DNA from: Chitinophagaceae bacterium
Lineage (GTDB): Bacteria > Bacteroidota > Bacteroidia > Chitinophagales > Chitinophagaceae
Direction: 5' to 3'
NCBI GenBank assembly: GCA_947455215.1
Contig: CANGNA010000015.1
Coordinates: forward strand, 1 to 64,000
Length of the DNA: 64,000 nt
Translations under genes and position numbers: made by a program
Shown here: piece by piece, positions 9,489 to 18,500 of the stretch
How positions within the stretch are numbered: position 1 is the first letter of the stretch
Layout: every line of letters starts with the position of its first letter
Notes under the pieces: generated by a model
Database searches by the model: none
The model's input: only the letters and a program-made list of their open reading frames with translations
What the model was told of the DNA's origin: nothing

Positions 9489-10211
9489 ATGAAGACAATA
9501 ACTAACCTGTTGCTATGCCTGTTCTTTGCCCTGCCGGCAACTGGGCGAACGAATGATTCCAGCTCCCGTATTTGTAATTTCCTTACCAAAGACAAGCACA
9601 AAAATCACCTGAAATTCAACGTGAACAATTGGTTTTATGAGGAACTTACGCCTACATCATACATGTTGAGGGGGCTTTCTCCGACACTAACATTGAGTCG
9701 TTGGGGGCAAATCGGCGTGGGGTATGAGCGCCAGATAACATCCAGGTTAAGCGTTGAGGCATCATACAGCCGATGGAAGTATATTCTTTTCTTTGCCAAT
9801 CCGGATCACTACCGTAGAAATATATACATACTTCTATCTAATGATTTTCCTGACAAGCCTGGATTGTATTATCGTTTTAGTGCGCAGTTTTATGATTTAA
9901 ACGTATCATATGCAATAATCGCCCGGAAAAAGCACCGGCTAAAAGCCGGGCTTGCATTGTCTTTGGAAAAAGGTTATAACGGCTATATTGATTCCGTACA
10001 TTTTTATACCGGTGGGCCTTTCAAGCACTTTCAGGCATATGGGCATAATGAGCGTCACGACTACTGGGGATATGTGCCATCCTTATCTTATGACTATAAT
10101 TTTCTGAAACAATGGTTGTCTGTAGGGGTTGATGTTAAGGCCCGGCGTTATCCTTCTTTCGGTAAGTTTACCCAGGTAGATGCGGGGTTGCATTTGTCTG
10201 TTAATTTCTAA
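9489..10211 (+). CDS. Secreted outer-membrane beta-barrel-like protein, function unknown
   Basis: 240 residues with a signal peptide (about 1-19, ending LPATGRTN). The mature part has alternating aromatic/polar strands such as GVGYERQITSRLSVEASYSRW and ends VDAGLHLSVNF, with a terminal Phe, as in small outer-membrane barrels. I do not recognise a named family. It has its own predicted promoter and is convergent with the DCC-type gene, whose stop lies 15 nt away. Confidence 0.75.
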   Translation: MKTITNLLLCLFFALPATGRTNDSSSRICNFLTKDKHKNHLKFNVNNWFYEELTPTSYMLRGLSPTLTLSRWGQIGVGYERQITSRLSVEASYSRWKYILFFANPDHYRRNIYILLSNDFPDKPGLYYRFSAQFYDLNVSYAIIARKKHRLKAGLALSLEKGYNGYIDSVHFYTGGPFKHFQAYGHNERHDYWGYVPSLSYDYNFLKQWLSVGVDVKARRYPSFGKFTQVDAGLHLSVNF

Positions 10212-10226
10212 TTGCATTCCCCCACA

Positions 10227-10640
10227 TTAATCAAGAAACCTTGCTTTCAACTCCGGTGTGGGGATCATGCAGGCATCTTTATGGCCAAACCACTTGTAGC
10301 GGTTGCGGGCTATATAGTTATACAGGGCATTGCGGAGGGATGCGGGCAATATATACCCTGCTAGCAGTATACGCAGCCAGCCACCCAGCAGGCGGCACAC
10401 TTGCAGCACAGCGGCAGAGCGGGTGTAGTAGGTGCCATTGTAGTATAAGATAACACTGCCGGTTTGCAGGGTAGCATCGGGCACGGCTTGCATGGCCTGT
10501 GCGCCTGCAGCAGACTGTAACGGGGCAAACAGGAATTGCTGCTGCTTATCGTGCCGGATGATGAATTGAACGGTATTGTTGCACAGGTTGCACACCCCAT
10601 CAAAGAACAGTATGGGCCGGTTGATGGTGCGGATATCCAT
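10227..10640 (-). CDS. DCC-family thiol-disulfide oxidoreductase-like protein (DUF393)
   Basis: 137 residues from the ATG at 10640. The N terminus carries FFDGVCNLCN, the DxxCxxC motif that defines the DCC/DUF393 family of thioredoxin-like proteins, followed by FAPLQS and a C-terminal YNYIARNRYKWFG segment typical of the family. A longer reading frame exists upstream, but it would overlap the preceding lipoprotein gene by 35 nt. The chosen start lies 4 nt after that gene's stop, which suits an operon. A redox role is inferred from the motif; the substrate is unknown. Confidence 0.88.
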   Translation of the reverse strand: MDIRTINRPILFFDGVCNLCNNTVQFIIRHDKQQQFLFAPLQSAAGAQAMQAVPDATLQTGSVILYYNGTYYTRSAAVLQVCRLLGGWLRILLAGYILPASLRNALYNYIARNRYKWFGHKDACMIPTPELKARFLD

Positions 10641-10644
10641 TACA

Positions 10645-10911
10645 TTATTGTTTAGGGGCAGGGTGGGCTGTATCGGCACGTTGTTGTGCCTTTAATATAG
10701 AATCGGCCTTGGCCTTCACTTCTATCTTCATGCGCAGTTGCAGGTCTCTGCGGGCATGTTCCTGCATCTCGGGCAGGCTCTTTTGCAGTATAGAATCTAC
10801 CTTCTGTTTCAGTTGCTGGTTGGTGAGCAATGGCTGCTCAGATGCCACCTTCACGCACGATGTGCCTGCCAGCGAACCTACTACCAATATACCCAATACC
10901 ATCTTCTTCAT
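10645..10911 (-). CDS. Small lipoprotein, function unknown
   Basis: 88 residues. A signal peptide ending in the lipobox LAGTSC places a lipidated Cys at residue 19. The mature part is charged and helical, with repeated lysines and glutamates (KQKVDSILQK, MKIEVKAKADSILKAQ) suggesting a coiled coil. No domain is recognised. It is the first gene of a likely two-gene unit with the DCC-family gene 4 nt downstream. Confidence 0.75.
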   Translation of the reverse strand: MKKMVLGILVVGSLAGTSCVKVASEQPLLTNQQLKQKVDSILQKSLPEMQEHARRDLQLRMKIEVKAKADSILKAQQRADTAHPAPKQ

Positions 10912-11041
10912 AAAAGCGGTGCGAAATTATCCATATATCTGTTCGCAAACAATGTGCCAGTCTTATATTAACACTTTATTGTAATGTATACCTATGCCTG
11001 TAACGCAGCCGGCACATAAATGTTGTAGATTTGTATAGGAT

Positions 11042-11701
11042 ATGGCCAAAGTGCATATATATGGTCTTTTCTTTGCCCTGTTGCTGCTGTGTGGTGCGGG
11101 CAGGAGCATTGCGCAAACCCGTGGCGTGAACGATACCATACGCCTGGGCGGCATTGTGATGAACGGCCAGATATATCCTGTGGTGTTCCTGGACGAGTAT
11201 ACCTGCATCAGCAAGATGCGTAACGATGAGGACCGCAAGCGCATAGCCCTGCTGCGCAGCCGGGTATATGCTGTATATCCTTACGCACTGGCAGCAGCGG
11301 CCATCTTTAAGCGGGTAAACGAGGAGCGCGACAAGCTGGATAGCCGCCGCGACCGTAAGCGCTACCTGAAAGAGGTAGACCGCCAGCTGGATGCCGCCTT
11401 TAAAGAACCCCTCAAAAACATGTCTGTAGAGCAGGGCCACGTGCTCATATCCCTCATCAACCGGCAAACAGGCACCAACTGCTACCATGTGATCAAAGAC
11501 CTGAAGGGCAACCTGTCGGCAGTGATGTGGCAGGGGGTAGGGGTATTCTTCAACAACAACCTGAACCGCGACTACGACCCCGAAGGCCGCGATAAAGAAC
11601 TGGAGATGGTGGTCCGAGAGCTGGAACAATCGACCGCCTACCGCTACCAGCTATACCTGCAACAAGAGCTGATGAAAAAAGCTACCGCGGTGAATAAATG
11701 A
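11042..11701 (+). CDS. DUF4294 family secreted protein
   Basis: 219 residues with a signal peptide (about 1-24, ending RSIAQ). The body contains VNGQIYPVVFLDEY-like and RLRSRVYAVYPYA-like segments and a charged helix (NEERDKLDSRRDRKRYLKEVDRQ), which I recognise as DUF4294, a Bacteroidota-specific family of unknown function. A TAGATTTG box at 11026-11033 ends only 8 nt before the ATG, suggesting a very short leader. The last seven codons (ATAVNK plus stop) are repeated 273 nt downstream, beyond a hairpin-rich insert. Confidence 0.85.
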   Translation: MAKVHIYGLFFALLLLCGAGRSIAQTRGVNDTIRLGGIVMNGQIYPVVFLDEYTCISKMRNDEDRKRIALLRSRVYAVYPYALAAAAIFKRVNEERDKLDSRRDRKRYLKEVDRQLDAAFKEPLKNMSVEQGHVLISLINRQTGTNCYHVIKDLKGNLSAVMWQGVGVFFNNNLNRDYDPEGRDKELEMVVRELEQSTAYRYQLYLQQELMKKATAVNK

Positions 11702-11720
11702 TCTCAATGGCTGAATGGAT

Positions 11721-11764
11721 GCGTACCAATGCGTACCGCACGTACCGTGGTACGCATGGTACGC
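11721..11764. repeat. GTAC-rich hairpin
   Basis: ATGCGTACC (11729-11737) pairs with GGTACGCAT (11749-11757). The stem extends with GCGTACC (11721-11727) against GGTACGC (11758-11764), giving about 16 pairs around one bulged A. It lies 20 nt after the DUF4294 stop. There is no T tract after it, so it is not a classical terminator. Confidence 0.7.
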
Positions 11765-11793
11765 ACTGGTACGTATTGTAAAAAATGAATAGT

Positions 11794-11949
11794 TCTGTCT
11801 TCGGGGAGTCTCTCAGTGCGCATGCCTTGGTGTGTAGCGAGGACTCGCCGATATCGGGTTGGGCTACAGATGTTTGGTAACTCATGTAGTTACCGGCGAG
11901 TCCTCGCCACCGCACAGTGCTATGCTTCGAGAGACTCCCCGGGGACAGA
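11794..11949. mobile_element. MITE-like palindromic element, 156 bp, no coding capacity
   Basis: The two ends are inverted repeats of 21 nt with two mismatches (11794-11814 against 11929-11949), starting TCTGTC and including CGGGGAGTCTCTC. An inner pair GCGAGGACTCGCCG and CGGCGAGTCCTCGC, near 11838 and 11894, makes the whole sequence foldable into one long hairpin. There is no open reading frame and no clear short target duplication. The features fit a non-autonomous MITE or REPIN-type element, but mobility is inferred only. Confidence 0.6.
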
Positions 11950-12070
11950 GGAAGCTACCGCGGTGAATAAATAATTAGCTGATGGCTGAGTGGGTACGCA
12001 CTGGTACGCACCCTGTTATTTATTGTTACCCGCTGTGCCGTGCAAAAATGTAAAATCTTATCTTGCGCAC

Positions 12071-12625
12071 ATGTCTCAACTTAAATTATTCATGGCGCTG
12101 ATAGGCTGCAGGCCGCAGGGCCGTCTTATAGAACAGCACGATATATTCTTTGGTGTAGCCAATACCCTGGGCGATCTGTTGCCTGCCATGACGGCATCGT
12201 GGCCGGAGACCAAGGGGCGTTTCCACATAGATGCCTGGCGCGAGGTGACGAGGGTAGATGGCCATAACATCACCATTGCCGAAGGGGCTGCTCCTGCCGC
12301 TGCGGGCAAGCAGTTATACTTCATCAACCTGGGTGGGTATAAGCCCGGCGATTTCGAGGAGTATCATTACAAGGTGCTTTCTGTAGCGCCCGATATGTCT
12401 GCCGCAGTAAGGGCTTCTAAGCAAACAGCCTTTTACAAACATGCCAGTATAGCCGTAAAAGGTGGGGAGTCTCATATTGATGATAAATACGGGGTGGATG
12501 CCGATGACCTCATTCACGTGAACGAATTACTGGCCAACCGGTATACCATACACATCACAGAAGCCGCTACAGGTGCGGAAGATGAGCTGCATATAGGTTA
12601 CTTAAAGGCAGATAAGTTAAAGTAA
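12071..12625 (+). CDS. DUF1543 domain-containing protein
   Basis: 184 residues from the ATG at 12071. The sequence begins MSQLKLFMALIGCRPQGRLIEQHDIFFG, the hallmark of DUF1543 proteins, and continues with a second similar half around YFINLGGYKPGDFEEYH. No catalytic motif is apparent and the protein has no signal peptide, so it is probably cytoplasmic. The family's function is not established. An upstream in-frame ATG at 11990 falls in the repeat region and is not used here. Confidence 0.85.
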   Translation: MSQLKLFMALIGCRPQGRLIEQHDIFFGVANTLGDLLPAMTASWPETKGRFHIDAWREVTRVDGHNITIAEGAAPAAAGKQLYFINLGGYKPGDFEEYHYKVLSVAPDMSAAVRASKQTAFYKHASIAVKGGESHIDDKYGVDADDLIHVNELLANRYTIHITEAATGAEDELHIGYLKADKLK

Positions 12626-12694
12626 CGTTGTGTGTAGGTACATGGTACAGTCTTTAGTGTTTTGATGTAGCAACAAAACAAACTAAAACAGACC

Positions 12695-13090
12695 ATGGAA
12701 AACTATATGGTGTTTAACGACAGGGAGAAGCGGCGGTTGATGGTGATCTGTTTTCTTCCCGCATTTCTGTTACTGGCCGATGTGATCTATTATGTAGTAT
12801 CCATCAGCCCCGTATTGCAGGGCTGGCACGAGCCCGGCAGCATTATGAGCTACACACTGCGGGTATACGATACCATGCTGGTGCTGATGGGCATATACGC
12901 CACAGCAGGGGCCGCAGTGCTTATATACCTGCTGATAGTACTGGCCAAACTGAAGAATATGAACTCTGCCCACAAGCTTATATGGCTGCTGATATTGTGC
13001 ACCTTTGTGCCGGCATCGTTCATTGCTTTCTGGGCGCTGGTCATCAGTAAAGAGCCTACCTATGTGCCGGTATACCCGAGCATCGATTAG
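12695..13090 (+). CDS. Small integral membrane protein, function unknown
   Basis: 131 residues with three hydrophobic segments (about 17-37, 62-85 and 95-116) and a short charged N terminus (MENYMVFNDREKRR). No family is recognised. It follows the DUF1543 gene by about 70 nt on the same strand. Its last 4 nt overlap the convergent NAD(P)-binding gene. Confidence 0.75.
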   Translation: MENYMVFNDREKRRLMVICFLPAFLLLADVIYYVVSISPVLQGWHEPGSIMSYTLRVYDTMLVLMGIYATAGAAVLIYLLIVLAKLKNMNSAHKLIWLLILCTFVPASFIAFWALVISKEPTYVPVYPSID

Positions 13091-13743
13091 ACCGCTACTT
13101 TCATTTTCAGCAGTTCGCCGGGGCCATATATATGTATGCCCACCACATGCCTGAACGATGCATTGATCATGGCCCTGGCCACTTCCTGTCCTGCTATGGG
13201 CTTCAGGCTGCCCAGGCCGGGTATGTAGCTTATAGCGTCCATCAGTGCACCGCCTACTATCTCGCCCGTTCGGGTATTATTGCGCTTGCCCTTTAGCATA
13301 CCGGGGCGCAGTATATGGATGGTCTCAAAAGGCAGTTTCTTTACGTCCTGCTCCAGTTCTCCCTTCATACGGGAATAGAAGATCGACGACTTTGGCGATG
13401 AGCCTGCTGCCGATACCAGTACATACTTGTTCACTCCATTGGCAGCGGCGGCCTTGGCCATGTTCAGCTGGTAGGTATGGTCTATAAGATATTGCGCATC
13501 CTTACTGCCTGCTGCACGCAGGGTAGTGCCCAGGGCAGAGTATAGTATATCGCCCGCCACCAGCTTCTTCCAGCTATCGGGTGCGTTGAAATCTATGATA
13601 TGTTCCTGTAGCTTGTTGTGCTGCAGGCCGGTGCTTCTGCGGGTGAGCACCACGACTTTTTCTATACGCGAATCTTTGAGTAACTGGCGCACAAGTTCAT
13701 TGCCCACCAGGCCTGTTGCACCTACTACAATAGCTGTATTCAT
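13087..13743 (-). CDS. NAD(P)-binding short-chain oxidoreductase (HTATIP2/TIP30-like)
   Basis: 218 residues of an atypical short-chain dehydrogenase/NmrA-like Rossmann protein. GATGLVGNELVRQLL (residues about 8-22) is the dinucleotide-binding glycine motif. It continues with VVVLTRR, LYSALGTTL and YVLVSAAGSSPKSSIFYSRMKGELE, where Ser/Tyr/Lys of the active site are expected (YSRMK). This arrangement resembles TIP30/YbjT-type proteins. The substrate is unknown. It is convergent with the preceding membrane protein gene and divergent from fmt. Confidence 0.87.
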   Translation of the reverse strand: MNTAIVVGATGLVGNELVRQLLKDSRIEKVVVLTRRSTGLQHNKLQEHIIDFNAPDSWKKLVAGDILYSALGTTLRAAGSKDAQYLIDHTYQLNMAKAAAANGVNKYVLVSAAGSSPKSSIFYSRMKGELEQDVKKLPFETIHILRPGMLKGKRNNTRTGEIVGGALMDAISYIPGLGSLKPIAGQEVARAMINASFRHVVGIHIYGPGELLKMKVAV

Positions 13744-13825
13744 GAAGTGAAATTACGTTCTGTAAAATACATAAAATCTGTGCCAGTTGATATACAATGG
13801 GTTAAGATGAAATGTTATTTATGCG

Positions 13826-13859
13826 TTTGGTGCTAAACCCGCCATATCGCTTAACTTTG
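13826..13859 (+). promoter_or_regulatory. Predicted promoter of fmt
   Basis: TTTG at 13826-13829 is separated by 22 nt from TAACTTTG at 13852-13859. The box ends only 9 nt before the ATG at 13869. This supports that start over the upstream in-frame ATG at 13812 and predicts an almost leaderless transcript. Confidence 0.6.
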
Positions 13860-13868
13860 TGCTCCTTC

Positions 13869-14801
13869 ATGAAGTCGTTCGAACAACTCCGCATTGTATT
13901 CTTCGGTACCCCCGATTTTGCTGTAGCCGCTCTTAAAGCGCTGGTAGATGCCGGTGCACAGGTAGTAGGTGTAGTTACCGCCCCCGATAAGCCAGCAGGC
14001 AGGGGCAAGCAATTGCAGGCATCGGCAGTAAAAGAATATGCTGTAGCACAGGGCCTGTACCTGATGCAGCCGGAGAAGATGAAAGCGCCGGAGTTCCTGG
14101 AGCAGCTGCGCGCCTGTGCTGCCGATCTGCAGGTGGTAGTGGCCTTCCGTATGATGCCGGAGGTGGTATGGAACATGCCGCCTATGGGCACGCTGAACGT
14201 ACACGGATCGCTGTTGCCGCAATACCGTGGTGCAGCCCCCATTAACCGCGCTATTATGAACGGGGAAACCGTAACGGGTGTTACTACCTTTAAGCTGAAA
14301 CACGAGATAGATACAGGCGATATACTACTAACTAAGCAGGTAGCTATACAGCCCGAAGACAACGCAGGTACCATGCACGATAAACTGATGGCTGCGGGTG
14401 CAGAACTGCTGGTAGCCACCGTAAAAGGCCTGGCAGCAGGCACTATACAGGAAATACCGCAAGACAAGGTAGATGCAGGGCAGCTGAAGAATGCCCCCAA
14501 GATATTTAAAGAAGATACCCTGATACACTGGGATCGCACCGTGGCCGGGATACACAATTTTGTCCGCGGCCTGTCGCCATACCCGGCGGCACACACTATG
14601 CTTACAGATAAAAGCATGAAGGTGTTTGTTACCCACACTGAGCAATGCACCACCGGCAAAGCCACCGGCACCTGGGAAACAGATCATGCCACTTACCTGC
14701 GCTATGCCGCCGCAGATGGCTGGGTATACATAGATGAACTGCAACAGGAAGGCAAGAAGCGCATGGATGTTGTGTCGTTCCTAAGGGGATTTCGGGGATA
14801 G
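13869..14801 (+). CDS. fmt: Methionyl-tRNA formyltransferase
   Basis: 310 residues from the ATG at 13869, the usual Fmt length. It formylates initiator Met-tRNA with 10-formyl-THF in the cytoplasm. The N-terminal formyltransferase domain shows RIVFFGTPDFAVAAL, APDKPAGRGK and the folate/catalytic segment NVHGSLLPQYRGAAPINRAI with the conserved Asn-His. A C-terminal tRNA-binding domain follows from about residue 205 (LIHWDRTVAGIHNFVRGLSP). The start was chosen because residues 1-19 of the longer frame are not family-like and because a promoter box lies just upstream. Confidence 0.96.
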   Translation: MKSFEQLRIVFFGTPDFAVAALKALVDAGAQVVGVVTAPDKPAGRGKQLQASAVKEYAVAQGLYLMQPEKMKAPEFLEQLRACAADLQVVVAFRMMPEVVWNMPPMGTLNVHGSLLPQYRGAAPINRAIMNGETVTGVTTFKLKHEIDTGDILLTKQVAIQPEDNAGTMHDKLMAAGAELLVATVKGLAAGTIQEIPQDKVDAGQLKNAPKIFKEDTLIHWDRTVAGIHNFVRGLSPYPAAHTMLTDKSMKVFVTHTEQCTTGKATGTWETDHATYLRYAAADGWVYIDELQQEGKKRMDVVSFLRGFRG

Positions 14802-14822
14802 GAAAGTGTTTTCACTAAGCAA

Positions 14823-14910
14823 CCGGGCATTGAGCCATTGAGCAATAAAGCCATTTGTTTCACATTCCGGGCATTGAGCCATTGAGCAATTAAGCCATTG
14901 AGCCATTAGA
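14823..14910. repeat. ATTGAGCCATT-type direct repeats reaching into aroQ
   Basis: A 24-nt sequence beginning CCGGGCATTGAGCC is present twice, at 14823-14846 and 14867-14890. It is followed by further degenerate ATTGAGC(C/A)A units to about 14910. The right end overlaps the aroQ stop, so the last codons of AroQ (NGSMA) are written in repeat sequence. A related array occurs at 20979-21021. Confidence 0.8.
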
Positions 14911-15321
14911 AACAAAGTAGTTCACCGCCAGTTCATACCCCTTCATACCCAGTCCGCTGATGGAGCCTACGCATTTTGTGGCTATTACAGATGTTTTGCG
15001 GTATTCTTCCCGCGCCAGTACATTGCTGATGTGTACCTCTACAACGGGTATGGCTATGCTGCTGATGGCATCGGCAATGGCAATGCTGGTGTGCGTATAG
15101 GCTCCTGCATTCAGGATGATGCCCTGGCACTTGCCCATGCAGCTGTGCAGGTAATTGATGAGCTCACCTTCCACATTACTTTGGTAGTAGTCTATCTGCA
15201 CCTGCGGATATTTGCTGCGCAGTTGTGCCAGGTAGTCTTCAAACGTCTGACTACCATATATATGCGGCTCCCGTACGCCAAGGAGGTTCAGGTTGGGGCC
15301 ATTTACTATTGCCAGTTGCAT
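14890..15321 (-). CDS. aroQ: Type II 3-dehydroquinate dehydratase
   Basis: 143 residues, the typical size. It dehydrates 3-dehydroquinate to 3-dehydroshikimate in the shikimate pathway and forms a dodecamer. Family marks are NGPNLNLLGVREPHIYG (catalytic loop; the catalytic Tyr is in YG), SNVEGELINYLH, ILNAGAYTHTSIAIADAI and VEVHISNVLAREEYR with the catalytic His. A TACTTTTG box (complement of 15326-15333) ends 4 nt before the ATG, again pointing to a very short leader, but no TTG partner is seen. The C terminus runs into a repeat. Confidence 0.96.
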   Translation of the reverse strand: MQLAIVNGPNLNLLGVREPHIYGSQTFEDYLAQLRSKYPQVQIDYYQSNVEGELINYLHSCMGKCQGIILNAGAYTHTSIAIADAISSIAIPVVEVHISNVLAREEYRKTSVIATKCVGSISGLGMKGYELAVNYFVSNGSMA

Positions 15322-15485
15322 GCATCAAAAGTAAATCAAAAAACCTATGTGTCCCGATGTTGCCGTTACATACAGTTTCAATAGTAGGCAGACACTATAA
15401 ACACAGATGTGATGGTTTTTAGACTAACTGTTGGTTAATAATGACATGAGATATTTTTTATACCTGATTAATATTAAAGATAAAG

Positions 15486-15516
15486 TTGTGATAATGAAAA
15501 GGAATTGTTAAGTTTA
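15486..15516 (+). promoter_or_regulatory. Possible promoter of the large surface protein
   Basis: TTG at 15486-15488 and TAAGTTTA at 15509-15516 are spaced by 20 nt; the second box differs from TAnnTTTG at its last base. It lies in the AT-rich 234-bp gap before 15556, which shows no other feature. Confidence 0.35.
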
Positions 15517-15555
15517 CGGTTATTGAAATAGAATAATTCTACAAAATATAAAGTT

Positions 15556-18500
15556 ATGATAACCCCAACTCAAAAGATATGGAGATATATCTCTGTATTT
15601 GTTTTCACATTTGTTTTTGCTTGTTCTGCCGCATTCGGGCAGATAAGCGTTACAGCTACGGCAGGTACTACCGGTCCAACGGTATACACAACGCTGGGCG
15701 CAGCCATTACAGCTATTAACGCAGGTACCCACCAGGGTGTGATCAATATTTCTGTTACTGCTAATACGACAGAGAGTACGCAGGCAGTATTAAACAGCAG
15801 TGGTACGGGATCTTGCTCATACCAGTCCATAAGGATAAAGCCGGCTGCATCTGCAACGCCAACCATTTCGGGTACTATTGCATCCTTCAGTATTCTCAAG
15901 CTAAATGGTGCGGATAGTGTGATCATCGACGGTTCTAATACAGCAGGTGGCACCAGCAGAGATCTGACCATTCAGAATTTAAGCACTGCCGGCTCCGAAA
16001 CTGTGATCTGGATTGCGAGTAATTCTGCCGATGGTGCGAACAATAACATAATCAAAAATTGCATTATCAGGGGCGGTTCGAGCGATAATACCATCGGTGG
16101 CATTGTAGCCGGAGATGGCGTTACGATAGGTGATCCCGCAACGGCGGCGAATTCAAATAATACACTGCAAAACAACCTGTTCACCCTTACGCAGAATGGA
16201 TTTTATTTAAATGGATATGCAAGCGGCACTTACGATGTTAACTGGACAATAACAGGAAATACGTTCTCATCTAATGGTGCCAGGGGATTGCTTACTCAAA
16301 ACACAACCAACCTTACCATATCTAATAATACTGTAACCAACCTTACTTCAAGTTTATTTGCAGTTAATACCGGCATGTATATTACAGGGATAGTATCTGG
16401 CGGTAACATATACGGTAATAACATTAATAATGTAAACAATACAGCGGCCCTGTACGGTTGCAATGGTCTTTGGCTGGGTGCTGATAACACAGGCGCTAAT
16501 CTGAATGTCTACAATAATATTATCTACAACGTTTGGTCTACATCAGGCTATACTCTGGGTACAACATATGCCGATAATGGTTACGGTATTTTAATTGATT
16601 TTGGTGGTGGATATAACCTTTACAACAACACTATCAATCTGATCAATACAACATCTTCAGGCATACCGTCCTGTATCAACGTAAATTCAGCTGTAACAGC
16701 TGCAAGTGCCATCAATCTAAAGGATAACCTGATCATCAATAGCCAGTCATCAGGCGGCACCCGATATGGTCTTTACTGCTCGGCTACCAGCAGTGTATTT
16801 GCTTCGATCAACTATAATGATTATTATTCTGTATCTAACAGGCTGGGTAATATCGGAGGCACAACAAGGAACTCCCTTGCTGCTATGATCACTGGTTTTG
16901 GAGGTAATGCTAACTCGATCAATGTAAATCCAACATTCGTTTCAACAACAGATATGCATTTGCAGAACATTGCTGCAAATACGCCGTTAGCTGTTGGTAC
17001 TCCCATCGCAACTCCTTCAATCACAACAGATATAGATGGCGATGCAAGGAGCACAACAGCCCCTACAATAGGAGCGGACGAATTAATATCTAACAATATC
17101 ACTTACACCGCCCTCACCAACACCTGCAGCAATGGCGATGTGGCGCTGAATGGTGTAACGATCACCTCTGGAGTTGGTGTACCGACAACTGGTACTACAG
17201 TGCCGCAGATATATTTTAAGAAGGGTGTTGCCGGTACATGGTATCATGCTTCCGGTACGCTGGCATCGGGCACCGGTACAAGCGGTACCTGGAACTTCAC
17301 CATCACTGCTGCTACCATGGGTGGTGTAGTAGGTGGCGATGTTATCTACTACTACGTAATTGCACAAACAACTGGTGCAACAGTGTTTGCCAGTCCGTCT
17401 ACCGGCCTGGTAGCTACCGATGTGAATACAGTTACTACAGCACCAACAACACCTAATAGTTATACGGTCAATGCGGTTAGTCTTACGGGCCTTGCCCTCA
17501 CGCAATCGGCTTGTTACAGCCCGGTTACGGCTACATCAGCTACGTTTGCTTACACTGGTTCTGCCGGCACGCCTAACCAATATACGCTTACCTGGTCGCC
17601 TGCAGGCCCAACCAACGTGTCTGCATTCACTGCGCTGCCTGCCAGCCCTATAAGCGTAAGCATACCCGGCGGTACAGCAGCAAATACTTACACCGGCACA
17701 CTTACCATTAAGAATTCAACCACCGGTTGCACCAACACTTACACACTTACACTCACCATCAATGCAGCACCAGTTATCAGTGGTGTATTACCTCTTTGTC
17801 CCGGTGGCTCTGCAATGACGCTTACCGGCACACCTACAGGTGGCAGCTGGAGCGGTGGTACAGCTGGTACTGCTACTATCAGCGCCGGTGGCGTAGTAAC
17901 AAGTGGCGCATCCGGTACGGCAATTGTTACCTACACTGCGCTCACTACCGCATGTACAGATACTGCATTGGTCACTGTTATCACTGCACCTGCGGCTATC
18001 ACCGGTTCTACTACAGTATGTATCGGTGGTGTGATAACGCTTAATGAAACAACATCGGGCGGCAGCTGGAGCAGCGGCCTTATCAGCAGGGCTACAGTAG
18101 ATGCTACAAGTGGTGCAGTGTACGGCGTGTCTGCCGGTGCAGTTACCATCAGCTACATCATGCCATCAGGCTGTTATGTTACTTACGCAATGACGGTAGG
18201 TGCGGCCCCTGCGCCAATTACAGGGTTATCTTCCGTTTGTATCGGTGATCAGATCACGCTTTCACATCCGGTAAGCACGGGTACGTGGGTTAGTGCACCA
18301 ACAGCAATAGCTACCATCACTACAGGGGGTGTGGTAGGTGGTGCCGGCGCAGGGACTGCTCATATTACGTATACATTATCTCCAGGCTGTATCGCCTATA
18401 AAGATGTGACTGTTAATGCGCTGCCGGCGGCTATCACAGTGCCATCGGGCGTTTGTGCTGCGGGTGGCACTATCACGCTCACAGATGCATCTGCACCGGG

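Larger units (their letters stand above)
11679..11972. repeat. Direct duplication of the DUF4294 gene tail
   Basis: A 21-nt sequence at 11679-11699, covering the last codons and stop of the DUF4294 gene, recurs exactly at 11952-11972. Similarity continues imperfectly for about 30 nt on the right through ATGGCTGA.TGG. The two copies flank the hairpins and the palindromic element between them. The gene's stop codon is unaffected. Confidence 0.85.
11702..12070. other. Gene-free 369-bp interval, hairpin rich
   Basis: No credible coding frame is seen here. From left to right it holds a GTAC-rich hairpin (11721-11764), a 156-bp palindromic element (11794-11949), the second copy of the DUF4294 gene tail (11952-11972) and about 100 nt of leader for the DUF1543 gene. 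An in-frame extension of the DUF1543 gene to 11990 would read into the repeat and is rejected. Confidence 0.8.

Noticed and set aside
11990-12070. Longer start of the DUF1543 gene
   Set aside because: The extra residues come from the repeat region and precede the family-typical MSQLKLFMALIG start.
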